DNA of 64,000 nucleotides from Lineus longissimus. Taxonomy: Eukaryota; Nemertea; Pilidiophora; Heteronemertea; Lineidae. Below the pieces are notes generated by a model. It searched no databases. It saw only the letters and a program-made list of their open reading frames with translations, and was not told where the DNA came from. Each line of letters starts with the position of its first letter. The first letter of the stretch is position 1. Where the stretch lies: positions 5,268,001 through 5,332,000 of the forward strand of contig NC_088316.1 of NCBI RefSeq assembly GCF_910592395.1. Reading direction: 5' to 3'. Below are positions 36,050-45,905 of this stretch, in pieces. The position numbers and the translations under genes are program-made.

Positions 36050-36773
36050 TCTCGATATCCGAGTCACTTTTCTTTTTGCGTCCTTTTGGTACAGTAACCT
36101 TCGTCTTTTTGACTTTAGTTTTCTTTTGCTCACATAATTGTTCGACTTTAATGTTCTTAATATCAATGTCAATGTTGTTATCGCTGTCTGATGCACACAA
36201 GGGCTCTTCCTTAGGCTTTGGAACTGCAGTAAGCCATGCTGTCTTCCCGCCATCCTCCTATTGGCCGTTATTCATCTCGCAATTCCTAGCATAATGTCCA
36301 AGCTGTCCACATGCATAACATCGCGGCTCTCCTTCTGTATCTCTTTGGTTACGCCCTGGCGCTCCCCTTCAGGTATAGTTTGGGCCCGAGTTCTGGCCTT
36401 GTTGCCTCCTAGGTTGATCCATTCTATCTTGGAGCTGTCTCACCTGTGCTGCCAAGTCCTTTACAGTTGAAGTTAGTTGGTCCATATTTGAGTCTACCTT
36501 CATTGTGGCTATAGAGTGTCCGTCAATCTTGAGCACCTTCACTGCATTTCGGGCCAGTTTGTCCGCATCGTTGAATGTTGCTGGCATTGACGCACACACG
36601 ATCTTTCTGATTTCCATTGGGAGTCCATCCATGAAGATACTTAATCCCATATGCTCGGGTAGATTCAGCTCCCGAATTCTTCGCCTAATATCATCTGTGT
36701 AAGTCTCTATTGACTCGCTGGGCAGAAGTTTTCTTCCTGTCAGTTCTCGTGTTCGGATCCATTTCTGGTCCAT
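36050..36773 (-). pseudogene. Retrotransposon gag fragment with zinc knuckle
   Basis: The frame from 36773 carries LLPSESIETYTDDIRRRIRE followed by LNLPEHMGLSIFMDGLP, typical of Ty3/gypsy capsid C-terminal regions. After a TGA at about 36366 the same frame continues to a CCHC knuckle (CYACGQLGHYARNC, near 36300) and a TAG, then a Lys-rich open stretch to about 36010. The 5' end is cut by the junction with MULE copy B at about 36780. The stretch immediately downstream leads to the env region, and protease, reverse transcriptase, RNase H and integrase are all absent. Confidence 0.6.
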
Positions 36774-36781
36774 GTTGGTGT

Positions 36782-39355
36782 ACAGAGTGGTGATTCTGAT
36801 TGGTTGCCTGTTACATTTGATTCATTATCTGGAAACGATCCTGAAAGATATTTCAGGATGTCCCCATCTGACGAATCATCTGTCATAGGCAATCCATTTG
36901 GTAATTTGTCTCTTTTTGAATGGCACTTCCTATTTTCTTGATAATATAGCAAGTCCGAGAAGTCTAGCAAAGAAAGATCTTCTGGTGTGCATGACACCCC
37001 CTCCGATTCTCTGTTTGGGGGAGGTATTTTTTCGTTGCTATCTTCCCGGACAGGCATCTGTTTCACTAGATCAGGAGAGTCTGGAACAAGAACAACATCC
37101 TCATCAGATGGTTGAGGCATTTCAGTTGTCGGATGTTCTTGTTCCAACGTCTCCTGATCTCCAGCAACACACTGATGAAATTCAGGATCAAAAAGCACCT
37201 CATTCAGGTCTTTACCATCGGGACGATAAATTTGCGAAGGAGATATTTTTTCTTCCTCATCTTCCAAATCGATATTACTGGATCGTTGCAGCAGATCCCT
37301 TAAATGAGGACTATCCCGTACAGTATCCGGCTGATCCGTCACCACTATGACAGAGTGATGAGGTGGTGAAGGAGGCGTTTCCTGCACAACATTTTCCTGA
37401 CAACCAGCATCAGATGACGATGGTATGTCAGGTGATGTATTTGAAAAAAAGAGTGTAGGATTTAAATAAGGCATCATTACCTCAAGAAATTCCTTGCGTT
37501 CCTTCTCTTCATAATATTTTGGGAGGTACATCTTCCCAACACCTGCTCTCTTCAAAACCCAGTCATTTAAAATGTTTATAAAATTACTGTACGTTCGTTC
37601 ACTCATTTCTTCACTTGGAGGTGGTGGTGATTGTGGTACTGAAACCCTTTCTTGCACTTGTTCAGGTCGAGGTGCCTCAATCTCTGCCCAGATTTGGAAG
37701 TAGGTAGGCCTACATATCTGAAAGATTTCAGGTATAAAAGGGTTTCTTCCCATTTCACCCATTCCCGTTCCGCCCCTCCCTTCCCATTTCGCCTCTTCCC
37801 ATGATTGCCCCCTCTTTTGTTTAAAGCAAAATCATGTCACAGGGCCTAACTTGGTTATAGCTTCTTTGAAAATGTACAAAAATGGGCGAGATGGGAAAGG
37901 GGCGAATCGGGAAGGGGGTGAAATGGAATGTGGTGAAATGGGAATTTAAACCGTACAAAGGCTGGTTTTTCAACTGTAGTGTACACTATGATTTGCCAGT
38001 GTATTTTATTCATCCCTACTTACCTGGCGATAGACGTTCTGAGTTAGCAGCCCTTGACTGTTACTCCGGGAAAGACATTGACCAGTGCGTTTACGGCAGC
38101 CCTCTCAAAGTCGATAAGAACCTCTGTCGGAGCAAGCCCGTTGACCCCACGAGCAACGTTTGACACTTCCTGAAGAACACGTTCATATGTCTCCTGCCTC
38201 TTGTTGGTAACAAGAGCGTAGACGCAAGGGAAAACTCCCATTGCCTCCTAGTCCATGAATGGTAATGAACCAGTAATTTGATTCAAGAAGGCACTGTCTT
38301 CCATCTTCACTCGTAAAGATTATGATTCTGTTTTGATTCCCTTCACCATTGTCGAACACCAGAAAGGGGCCATCTCTAGATGTCACTTGCTGACCTGGCG
38401 GAATAACTACAGCAGCTGCATTTACGGGAACCGGCAGTGGATTCCCAACTCTTTGTCTGTTTCTTCGGATATTGCGGCGCAGGTTGTCCACGGCAACCAT
38501 TGCCCCACTTGCTCCATCAGACAAGTTCCGGTTACCTTCCGTGATAATTTGCTGTGGAGTTTCCTCCGTCGTTTCTGCCCGTTCTCTCATATTGGCAAGA
38601 GCTGTTAGCATTTCTGTTCTTGCAGCATCCCCCGCATGGGTATGACCGTTGGTCCGTTGCACCACTCTGTTCCCCATTATGTGGTTCTTTGCTTTGCATT
38701 GGTTTTTTCTCCTCTTTTCACATTCGAAGCACTCCCTGCCTCCTGCTAGGTCTTTTGGTTTTACATAGCAGTAGCCCTCAAAAACTAATTTTTGGGCCCC
38801 TCTGGTGGTTGTTGTGAACTCCATCCTGTTATGCTAGCTTCTGTGTGCAGTCTAGCCTTGACAGGATCCTGATTCCCTGAATCTTGGGAGTCATACTGAT
38901 TCACTGAATCATGCAGTGCATTCATTCAAGCATTTTGAATTCCTGGAAATCCACAATGGATTTTACTGAGAAATAAATAAAAAAAGACTCATTTGGGGGG
39001 GGTATATTTGGGAGCGGGGTGCCTGGGGGCAAATGTCCTGGGGGGGGGGGCAGATGTCCTAGGGGGGAGTTGTCCGGAGGGCAGATGTCTTAGGGGGGCA
39101 AAAGTCCGGGGGGGAGTTGTGCGGGGGAAATTGTCCGGGGGGGAAATGTCCTGATACGGTCAGTAGGTCAGTGGGCCATGACCCACTCTGGAGATTTTAC
39201 ACCATATCCAAACTAGGACACTAGGTCAGGTCAACTTTGAAACTGCTCAGACACAAAGTAGGTCAATAGGTAACTAGGTCAAAAGTTCATAATTTTCCTC
39301 AAGTAGCGCATATACTACTACTGTTTCCTATGTACGTGTAACCATTGGTATGTCG
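36782..39355 (-). pseudogene. FLYWCH-MULE transposon genes, copy B (truncated)
   Basis: It is in direct orientation to copy A. FLYWCH finger and following region are continuous at 38183-38824 (CFECEKRRKNQCKA, then FLVFDNGEGNQNRIIIFTSE, the start of the MULE core). A core fragment is at 38044-38241 with the catalytic-type motif DFERAAVNAL intact, unlike copy A. The Pro/Glu/Ser-rich ORF is unbroken at 36740-37762 (340 codons) but its last residues read into the neighbouring gag. About 48 bp missing near 38264 breaks the core, and about 290 bp is missing near 37676. The left junction at 36782 and right end near 39355 (GTAACCATTGGTATGT) bound the homology with copy A. Confidence 0.6.
38994..39150. 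repeat. GGGGGCAGATGTCC minisatellite (copy B)
   Basis: Homologous to the tract at 30530-30770 but shorter and more degenerate, with long G runs. Confidence 0.65.
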
Positions 39356-40047
39356 AGGGTCTGGAGCACAATTGCTTCATGTCCATTTTAGCACTTCTGA
39401 GAAAATTGCATTTTAAGATTTTCATTAGTAATATTAAATCAGGTATCCAAAGTATTTTAAAATCAGCCTAGACAATGTTGGGCATAACATATACCTTCAA
39501 TTTCAACTGGTTTATGTCATGATGGTATGTTACATAACAGCCATGGATGCCAAAATATGGACATATCACATTTGTGCTCGGAAGATTTGGACATTATGAC
39601 AAACTGAAATACGCAATTTATTGGCTAAATTTAGTTTAATAATGGGTGAATACCCTGTAAAAATAAGAAAAAATCCTTTATACAGTATTATTACACCATC
39701 TGGACAACATGACTCAATAAAGTTGCAAATAATCTATAAAACTAAAAAAACCTATACACCTATAAAGAAAGGATCAGTTCATTCGCAAACGTCAACATAA
39801 TTCATTTTCTTCTGCGTATCAAAATGTATTTAATTCTATCAATAGCATTTCAAAGAATATTCACTAGAATTTTTCATACGGTATTGAGCTACACTATTTA
39901 TTCAAACATCGCTCCTCCACACTGAGAAACTACGCTTTCCGAAGGACAGCAGATGAATTATTATACATTACTCTAGGTGTTTCCCTTAAGGAAGTCTCTC
40001 AGTTAATATGCTTAATGAAACTGATTCTTGATCCTAATCTGAATTGT
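39356..40047. other. Non-coding, AT-rich, with a GGACATATCACA-type repeat motif
   Basis: GGACATATCACATTTGTGCTC at about 39558 recurs in variants at 56.3-56.6 kb, so an interspersed repeat family is represented. No gene is seen. Confidence 0.35.
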
Positions 40048-40983
40048 CTAAGTCTCCTCATTCTCCCCCCATCCTACAGTGGTCCCATGTTGGGTTGATG
40101 GTAGACCTTCATAGAATACTCTGTAATCGGATGGAATGACCCTGGAGCGGAGTAAGTCGAGTAGATCATTCTTCTTCTCCTTGGTGATTGGGCGGCGGCT
40201 CGTATACAAGGGACCAAGGGGAGTGTTTTCAATAGACCTGCGTCTACCTCGGTCTGCTTGTACCATAATCTGCATGAACTCATCTTGTTGGATGCCGTAT
40301 TTATATTGAATGACGTATGGCTTAGCCTTTTCGAATCTCAACCACTTTATGCTCAGCCAGTTGACTTGCTCTCCATCTCGATTTCTTGTGCGGTTTTTTA
40401 TGATGGAGCTGCTCATTTCCTTGACGTTCAGGAAGTTGCCGTGCTTAAGGACATTCACCTCATACGGGGGGGTTGACTTTTCTGGCTCCTCTTATGAGCA
40501 CTTCCCATTCCCTGGTTGTGTAAACCTTTTGATGTCGTCTGGCCCCTTCAATGGTTGCATGCATGGAATCGGCCTCCAGGTAACTATGGCCAGATTCCAT
40601 GTACTTCAGGTCAACTACTTCAAGGTTGGGAATTTTCTGAACAGCGTATAGCATGGCACCTGCCATGAACTGATTCCGATTCTGTCCTCCACAGGTATCG
40701 GAGAAACTAGTGAAGTGGCGAACCTCTTGCGGCAATCTTTGCAGATAGTCAAGAAGGGCAGTTGCAATCTCATTTGCCCCTCTACCACCTTCTGTTTCAT
40801 CCCACAGATAGCAATGCCCAGCAGTTGTTGCCTGATTATAGATAGTGAAGTTATAAACTGCAAGTTTTCTTTTATAATAAATCTGTGCATCTCCTGCGAA
40901 TGGAGTGGTCAGCACTGCCTCCAGGTCGAATGAGACTGCATGGTAGTCGTCGCTTTCCTTGGCTGTCCTCTTGTCTTCTTTTT
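40048..40983 (-). pseudogene. Transposase-like gene (SDxCGGQN/GHSY family), C-terminal half
   Basis: From the Helentron's left border the frame reads KEDKRTAKESDDYHAVSFDL, then CYLWDETEGGRGANEIATAL, FSDTCGGQNRNQFMAGAM and MESGHSYLEADSMHA, motifs likely to hold the acidic catalytic residues. A run of seven C at about 40466-40472 causes a +1 shift. After it the protein continues (YEVNVLKHGNFLNV, QVNWLSIKWLRFEKAKP, RVFYEGLP) to a stop at 40048. The N-terminal half lies 13.5 kb away at 54471-55788, on the same strand, beyond the Helentron. The superfamily is unnamed here; transposase function is inferred. Confidence 0.65.
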
Positions 40984-40999
40984 GGCTCACCGTAGGGGA

Positions 41000-41940
41000 G
41001 TCTATACAACACCGCAGTGTCCGTCGTCCGTCGTCGTCCGTCGTCGTCGTATCCTGTTTCAAAAACAGTGGCACGTTTCTTAACCGCTAAGCCTATGAAC
41101 TTGTAACTTTGTACACAGGACTCCCTTGGTCAGATGACCTGTGACACTAAATTTCGGTCCGATCTGATTCTTAATTTGGCCACCAGGGGGCCGAATGTAG
41201 ATATCTAAAAAGTGTGATATCTCGCTTATTAATAACTTGTTTGGAATGAAATTTTTGTGGTAGGTACTCATAGCAAGGGTACATCATATATCATACGGGT
41301 TTTTAATTTGACCTACTTTTCAAGGTCACAGAGGTCAAATGGCGTAAATTGGCTGTTTCAGTGTAACTATGGCACGTTTTTCAACCTCCACAGCTATGAA
41401 CTTGAAACTTAGTACATATAACCCCCTATACCAGATAACCTCTGGTGCTGAATTTCGGTCTGATCTGATTCTCAACTTGGCCACCAGGGGGCCGAATGTG
41501 GATACCTAAAAAGTGTGATAATTCGCTTATCAATAACTTGTTTTCAATAAAACTTTCGTGGTGGGTACTAATAGCAAGGATACATCATATATCGTACGGG
41601 TTTTTAATTTGACCTACTTTTCAAGGTTGCAGAGGTCAAATGGCATAAATTGGCTGTTTCAGTGTAACTATGGCACGTTTCTCAACCGCCACAGCTATGA
41701 ACTTGAAACTTGGTACATATAACCCCCTATATCAGATAACGTCTTGTGCTGAATATCGGTCCGATCTGATTCTCAATTTGGCCACCAGGGGGTCGAATGT
41801 GGATATCTAAAAAGTGTGATATCTCGCTTGATGACTTGTTTTCGATAAAACTTTTGTGGTAGGTACTCATAGCAAGGATACATCATATATCATATGGGTT
41901 TTTAATTTGACCTACTTGTCAAGGTCACAGAGGTCACAAC
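41000..41940 (+). repeat. ~300-bp tandem repeat at the Helentron 5' end
   Basis: Units start near 41071, 41370 and 41671 (TGGCACGTTTnTnAACC) and run through GGCCACCAGGGGG, TAGCAAGGnTACATCATATA and TTTGACCTAC to AGGTCACAGAGGTCA. The same unit with the same period occurs in the copies at 6.9-8.4 kb (degenerate) and 58.6-59.7 kb (58679, 58981, 59283). A (CGT/CCGT)n tract precedes it at 41017-41050. Confidence 0.8.
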
Positions 41941-41984
41941 GCAGACACAGATATGGCCGAAATTGCATGTTTCGTGTTTTTCGT

Positions 41985-42060
41985 GTTGTGGCAATCCAAA
42001 GGTCGTGAGTTCAAACCCCGGTCAAGGACGGCCAAAAATATTTTTTTTATTTTATTATTT
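41985..42060 (+). other. tRNA-like 3' half with B-box and T-rich tail
   Basis: The segment GGTCGTGAGTTCAAACCCCG contains a B-box-like GTTCAAACC in a possible T-arm context, preceded by GGCAATCCAAA and followed by T-rich runs that could end pol III transcription. No A-box half is clear. It resembles the 3' part of a tRNA-derived SINE and is not a functional tRNA. Confidence 0.3.
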
Positions 42061-44500
42061 TTTTTATCTTTTCACTTTTGTCTTTTCTGACTTGTACCTT
42101 ACATTTTCTTGATTTTTTATTTATTTGGTGCCATATCATTAGGTGGCTATCTTGGAAATCATTTTTTGTCATTTTGTAGCCTATTGTTGTCACTAGAGTG
42201 ATGAAATTGTTGGTGGATGTGTATACATATCACCCTGGTTTATCATTTGACCTATCAATCAGGGATCACTGAGGTCAAAGTTAAAAATTCACCATTGTCA
42301 TCAAGTGGCACGTTCTTCACTATTATTTTGACCTAGACTGTACATGCAAGCTTGGTACCGCAAGTCTCGGATTCACCACTTGGCCAGGGCCAGTTCTGAA
42401 CAGATCACAGATGCATGTGTGAATAAGGAGAGGCCTACATGATCATAGGAAAAAAGGCAGTTGTCTGATTTGTCATACCTTACAGAAATATTAGAACAGC
42501 TCATAGATCATTCCAAATTTAGGCCCCACAGGCCAAAGTGGCAGCTGCAAGTACCGCACATCAAATTATGCTTATGATTAACCCACCACAATCGGGTGGG
42601 AAACTTGTACCATGTGACCATTACTTCTTGGATTTTATTGAAAATTATTTCAAAGATGCCACTAAATTTGTGCACGAAAGGCGCCCTATAAGTATAGTTG
42701 GAGACCATACATAAATATGCTGTACTACTACTATTGTTTCAATTCAGTTAGGAGGAAAGGATTTCTATGTAGGGTCTGCTGTATTTAGGTTCTGCATCAC
42801 TGAAACTGAAAAAAATACATATTTGAAAAATATCAGAGAATAATTTATTCAGTAAAGGCGCTCCATACATTGACCACTTCCTGTTTCTCATCTTGCAAGA
42901 GACTGCACATGTGCTTGATTTCAGGATTTTCAAAGTGTTATTAGTGCATTATTGGTAAGTTAAATGCAACATTTGGGACATGAGGTTTGATTAAAATGTA
43001 CATTGGACCTACACTCATTGTATTTTCTAGTATTAGTAGGTCTGAGGTGTGTTTTTGGAAGTTTGGTCATGATGCTCGTGCTCAACTACATGCAATACAC
43101 ACAGCATGCATGCAATGATGCATGTCGTCTACACTACATTATTGTATAGGCCTACACATTGTTTGTTTACAAAACATGTACTGGTCGTGCTGGCCACTGT
43201 ATACTAGTACATTGGGTCAATTGTACACAAAATGTACTGACTGTCCCTGCCATACCAGATTCTGCAGTCAACCCAGTTTGCAAAATTCAGCTGGCCACAC
43301 CAAACTAGCAGAAAACTAGCATCTGTTCTTTTGTTCATTGTGCCTCTTAAAAGGTTTGTTGTGGATGGCGTGGCAGTGACTTCCTCCGGCTGGTGTGATG
43401 TTATCTCTTACAGCTAAGAAAGGTCGATCAAACGTTCTTGACACTTTCTGTCAGGCTGTGGTTGGGCTTATAATAATAGGCTCGATAATAATATGCTAGT
43501 ACATGTATTTCATTTACTTTTTTAGGTTGTTGCTATTTCTATGAGTCATTGAGTGTATTGCTGATGCAGATCAAGCTTATTTAGGGCTACTGCGGTAAGT
43601 CTTACATCACCTGGTGTAATATGACGATGTTGTCGGAATATTGTCTGTGATATCGCCACCTTTATTGGGAATCAACGCCATGACGATATACAGTATACAC
43701 ACAGTGATAACTGAATATTACATTGATTAGTACGACATCGTCTGTGTATATGTATGATGTACATGACATAATAATTTTGTGCCCCGCCATGGCAAAACCA
43801 GTCGCATGGTGCACAGAAGATGACGTATGTTGTACATGACAACTGTTTTAGAAAACTTTTTCTCTGTCTCTTTTCAAGATTGACACACTTAAGCAAGGTT
43901 GTGTGCTATTGACACCAAAGTGGTGGTGGGGTTGTTGGAGGTTTTGATAATGTAAGTACACTGACATAATTGGATCACCAAGTACGCATACTTTCAAGGC
44001 ATTATTTTATCAATGTATCTATTAGGAATTGGTGGACACTTCGCGATGGTAGTTCAACCCATGGCTGAACTGAAAGTTTTGTGGTGTGATCTCCTATGGT
44101 AGAGGAAATTCCCTATTGATTTTAGGCCCAAACCAAAGTCCCAGATGTCCACCAGGCCACCAACTTGTTTTCTTTTTGACAGACCTGAAACGTATGTGGG
44201 TCATGACCTACATGTAGTGAAAGGGAGATTCTCTACTAGTTCCAGACCCTATTCAAAATCAAACATGGCCGCCACATGGCTACTATCTTTGCTTTTCAAA
44301 ACCACTTTAGTGGACGTCAGGCCTTTGGACTCTGGTGTCCATGGAGCAAGGGCATGCATTGCGATTCGCCTGCTTTCACGTTGCAGGTAATTTGATAAAC
44401 CTTTTGTTCTTTCCCAAAACTTTCTAATTTAACCTGTTTCTCCTTCTTGTTTCAGCTAACGCAGATTTGGCTTGCACTAGCCACGACGACCTTCCACTGC
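42061..44500. other. Helentron leader, non-coding
   Basis: 2.4 kb without a convincing gene. A degraded copy of the 300-bp repeat end lies at about 42170-42290. Other open frames here are short and uncharacteristic. Confidence 0.4.
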
Positions 44501-44552
44501 TGACAATTGACCAAGTGTCCTTTGTACGCCTGCCCTCCGAGTGATATTGGCT

Positions 44553-44975
44553 GTGCCTGCCATATAACTCTGGCATTGGTGTTTATTGCCTCTCACCAAG
44601 GCCCTCTCACATTGGTGAGAACATAGTTCAAGTGTCAGCGTACACTTGAACTTAATCGCAGGTGTCAGCGTGCACCTGTGCCTGCCGGGTAACTCTGGCA
44701 TTGGTAACTGTGCAAGTGTTCATCACACTTGCGTTTGCCTCTAACCAAGGCCCTCTCACATTGGTGAGAACAAAGTTCAAGTGTCAGCGTGTACTTGAAC
44801 TTAATCGCAGGTGTCAGCGTGCACCTGTGCCTGCCGGGTAACTCTGGCATAATTTTCCATTGATGAATTTTCATCTCGAGAATTCTCATTTGGAAAATTT
44901 TGCGTAACGCTGCTGGCGCTTTCTGAAGTTGTCTGCCCTGCTTGAGACAGCGTGCAACTTTCCACAGGTTGCACA
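44553..44975 (+). repeat. Hairpin array upstream of the Helentron ORF
   Basis: Tandem units (GTGCCTGCC...AACTCTGGCA at about 44552, 44678 and 44828) carry short perfect stems: 44605-44620, 44626-44651 (10 bp, loop CAGCGT), 44659-44678, 44712-44732, 44754-44769, 44775-44800, 44808-44827, 44952-44974. At 44851-44899 a 9-bp stem AATTTTCCA/TGGAAAATT encloses GATGAATTTTCATC and GAGAATTCTC, giving a three-way junction. In the second unit the 44775 stem keeps pairing partly through G-T, as RNA would allow. The function is unknown; a 5' UTR or replication signal are options. Confidence 0.6.
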
Positions 44976-45905
44976 GTCCAGGCTCTCTCACGAGAACCCA
45001 TAGCAGCACAGCAGGCTGCACGCCTGTTATATAAGCATAAGCAAACGAAGAACATAAGCATAAGCAAACAAACAACCAGCAAAGCAAACTATATAATCAG
45101 AAACAAAGAAAGCAAGCAAACCAGACCTACGAAGCAAAACCAAGTGAAGCGCTATCAAAGTTATGTGAAGAAGAAAAAGATACTTCTCAAGATTGACCAG
45201 CAGAACAGTCCATTAAAGCCTGAAGGAAAAAGGTTGATACTCATTTCCCATCGACTCCATTTTATAGGTGCATCTTGTAGGACCAGCTACTCTTCATCAT
45301 CGTTCCGACTATTTTACTGTATCCACCGTCATTCTGTACTATGTCTTTGTTATAATATAAGTATATTTTTTCTTCATAAATAAACTCTTACTTGTATATT
45401 ATAGTAGACTTTGGTTCCTATCTATAGATAGACAGAGACATAGCTACAAAGGAACTGTTCCTGTAATATTGTTCATCACCAAAAGTGCACAGCTAATTGT
45501 GACAATTTGGACAACCGGTCAAGACTCAATAAAATTCATCGGAAGGTCGAGTGTAACCCTCTGATTGTTCAGTTCTTCAATATATTTACTACCCGTACTG
45601 ATAATATATTTCCTACTTCTACCTGCAACAACGTTTTACTCCTGTTGATATTGAACCTAAGATTGTGACGATCATATTGGCCACAGAAAGGGTACGACAT
45701 TATTGTCGCTGATTATGACTATTGGGGATAGACCGATCAAGAGTGTAAAGTACAATACTTCTGAAAGACAAGTACATATGAACTGAATCAACTTCTTGAA
45801 ATATTGCACTATCGAATTATTTAGGGAAAAAAAGCGTGTCGCGCTTGTAGTAAGTTGTGTCAATCGTATTGTGTAATTTAATCCGTGGAATAGATAAAAG
45901 TAAGC
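44976..45905. other. Probable 5' untranslated region of the Helentron transcript
   Basis: A-rich, with repeated AAGCATAAGCAAAC at 45033-45070. An in-frame TAG at 45891-45893 precedes the start codon. The + frame at 44952-45383 is biased in composition and has no recognisable content. Confidence 0.35.

Noticed and set aside
36294-36368. Programmed stop-codon readthrough between gag and a pol frame
   Set aside because: A TGA already precedes the zinc knuckle, and no protease or RT follows the later TAG; ordinary decay explains both.
36898-37350. 150-codon + frame antisense to MULE copy B
   Set aside because: It mirrors the minus-strand coding frame, and its counterpart in copy A (28286-28729) changes frame; it is a shadow.
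28170-39355. The 28.2-31.0 kb and 36.8-39.4 kb direct repeats as LTRs of the gag/env element
   Set aside because: They encode FLYWCH and MULE transposase domains, have different outer limits, and do not bound the gag/env genes at LTR-like positions; they are two copies of a DNA transposon.
41071-41941. CRISPR-like or satellite array
   Set aside because: The units are about 300 bp, have no spacers, and occur inside each Helentron relative; they are an internal part of the element.
44952-45383. 143-codon + frame before the Helentron ORF as an accessory gene
   Set aside because: Composition follows the A-rich leader and hairpin sequence, with no domain; stop codons separate it from the main ORF.
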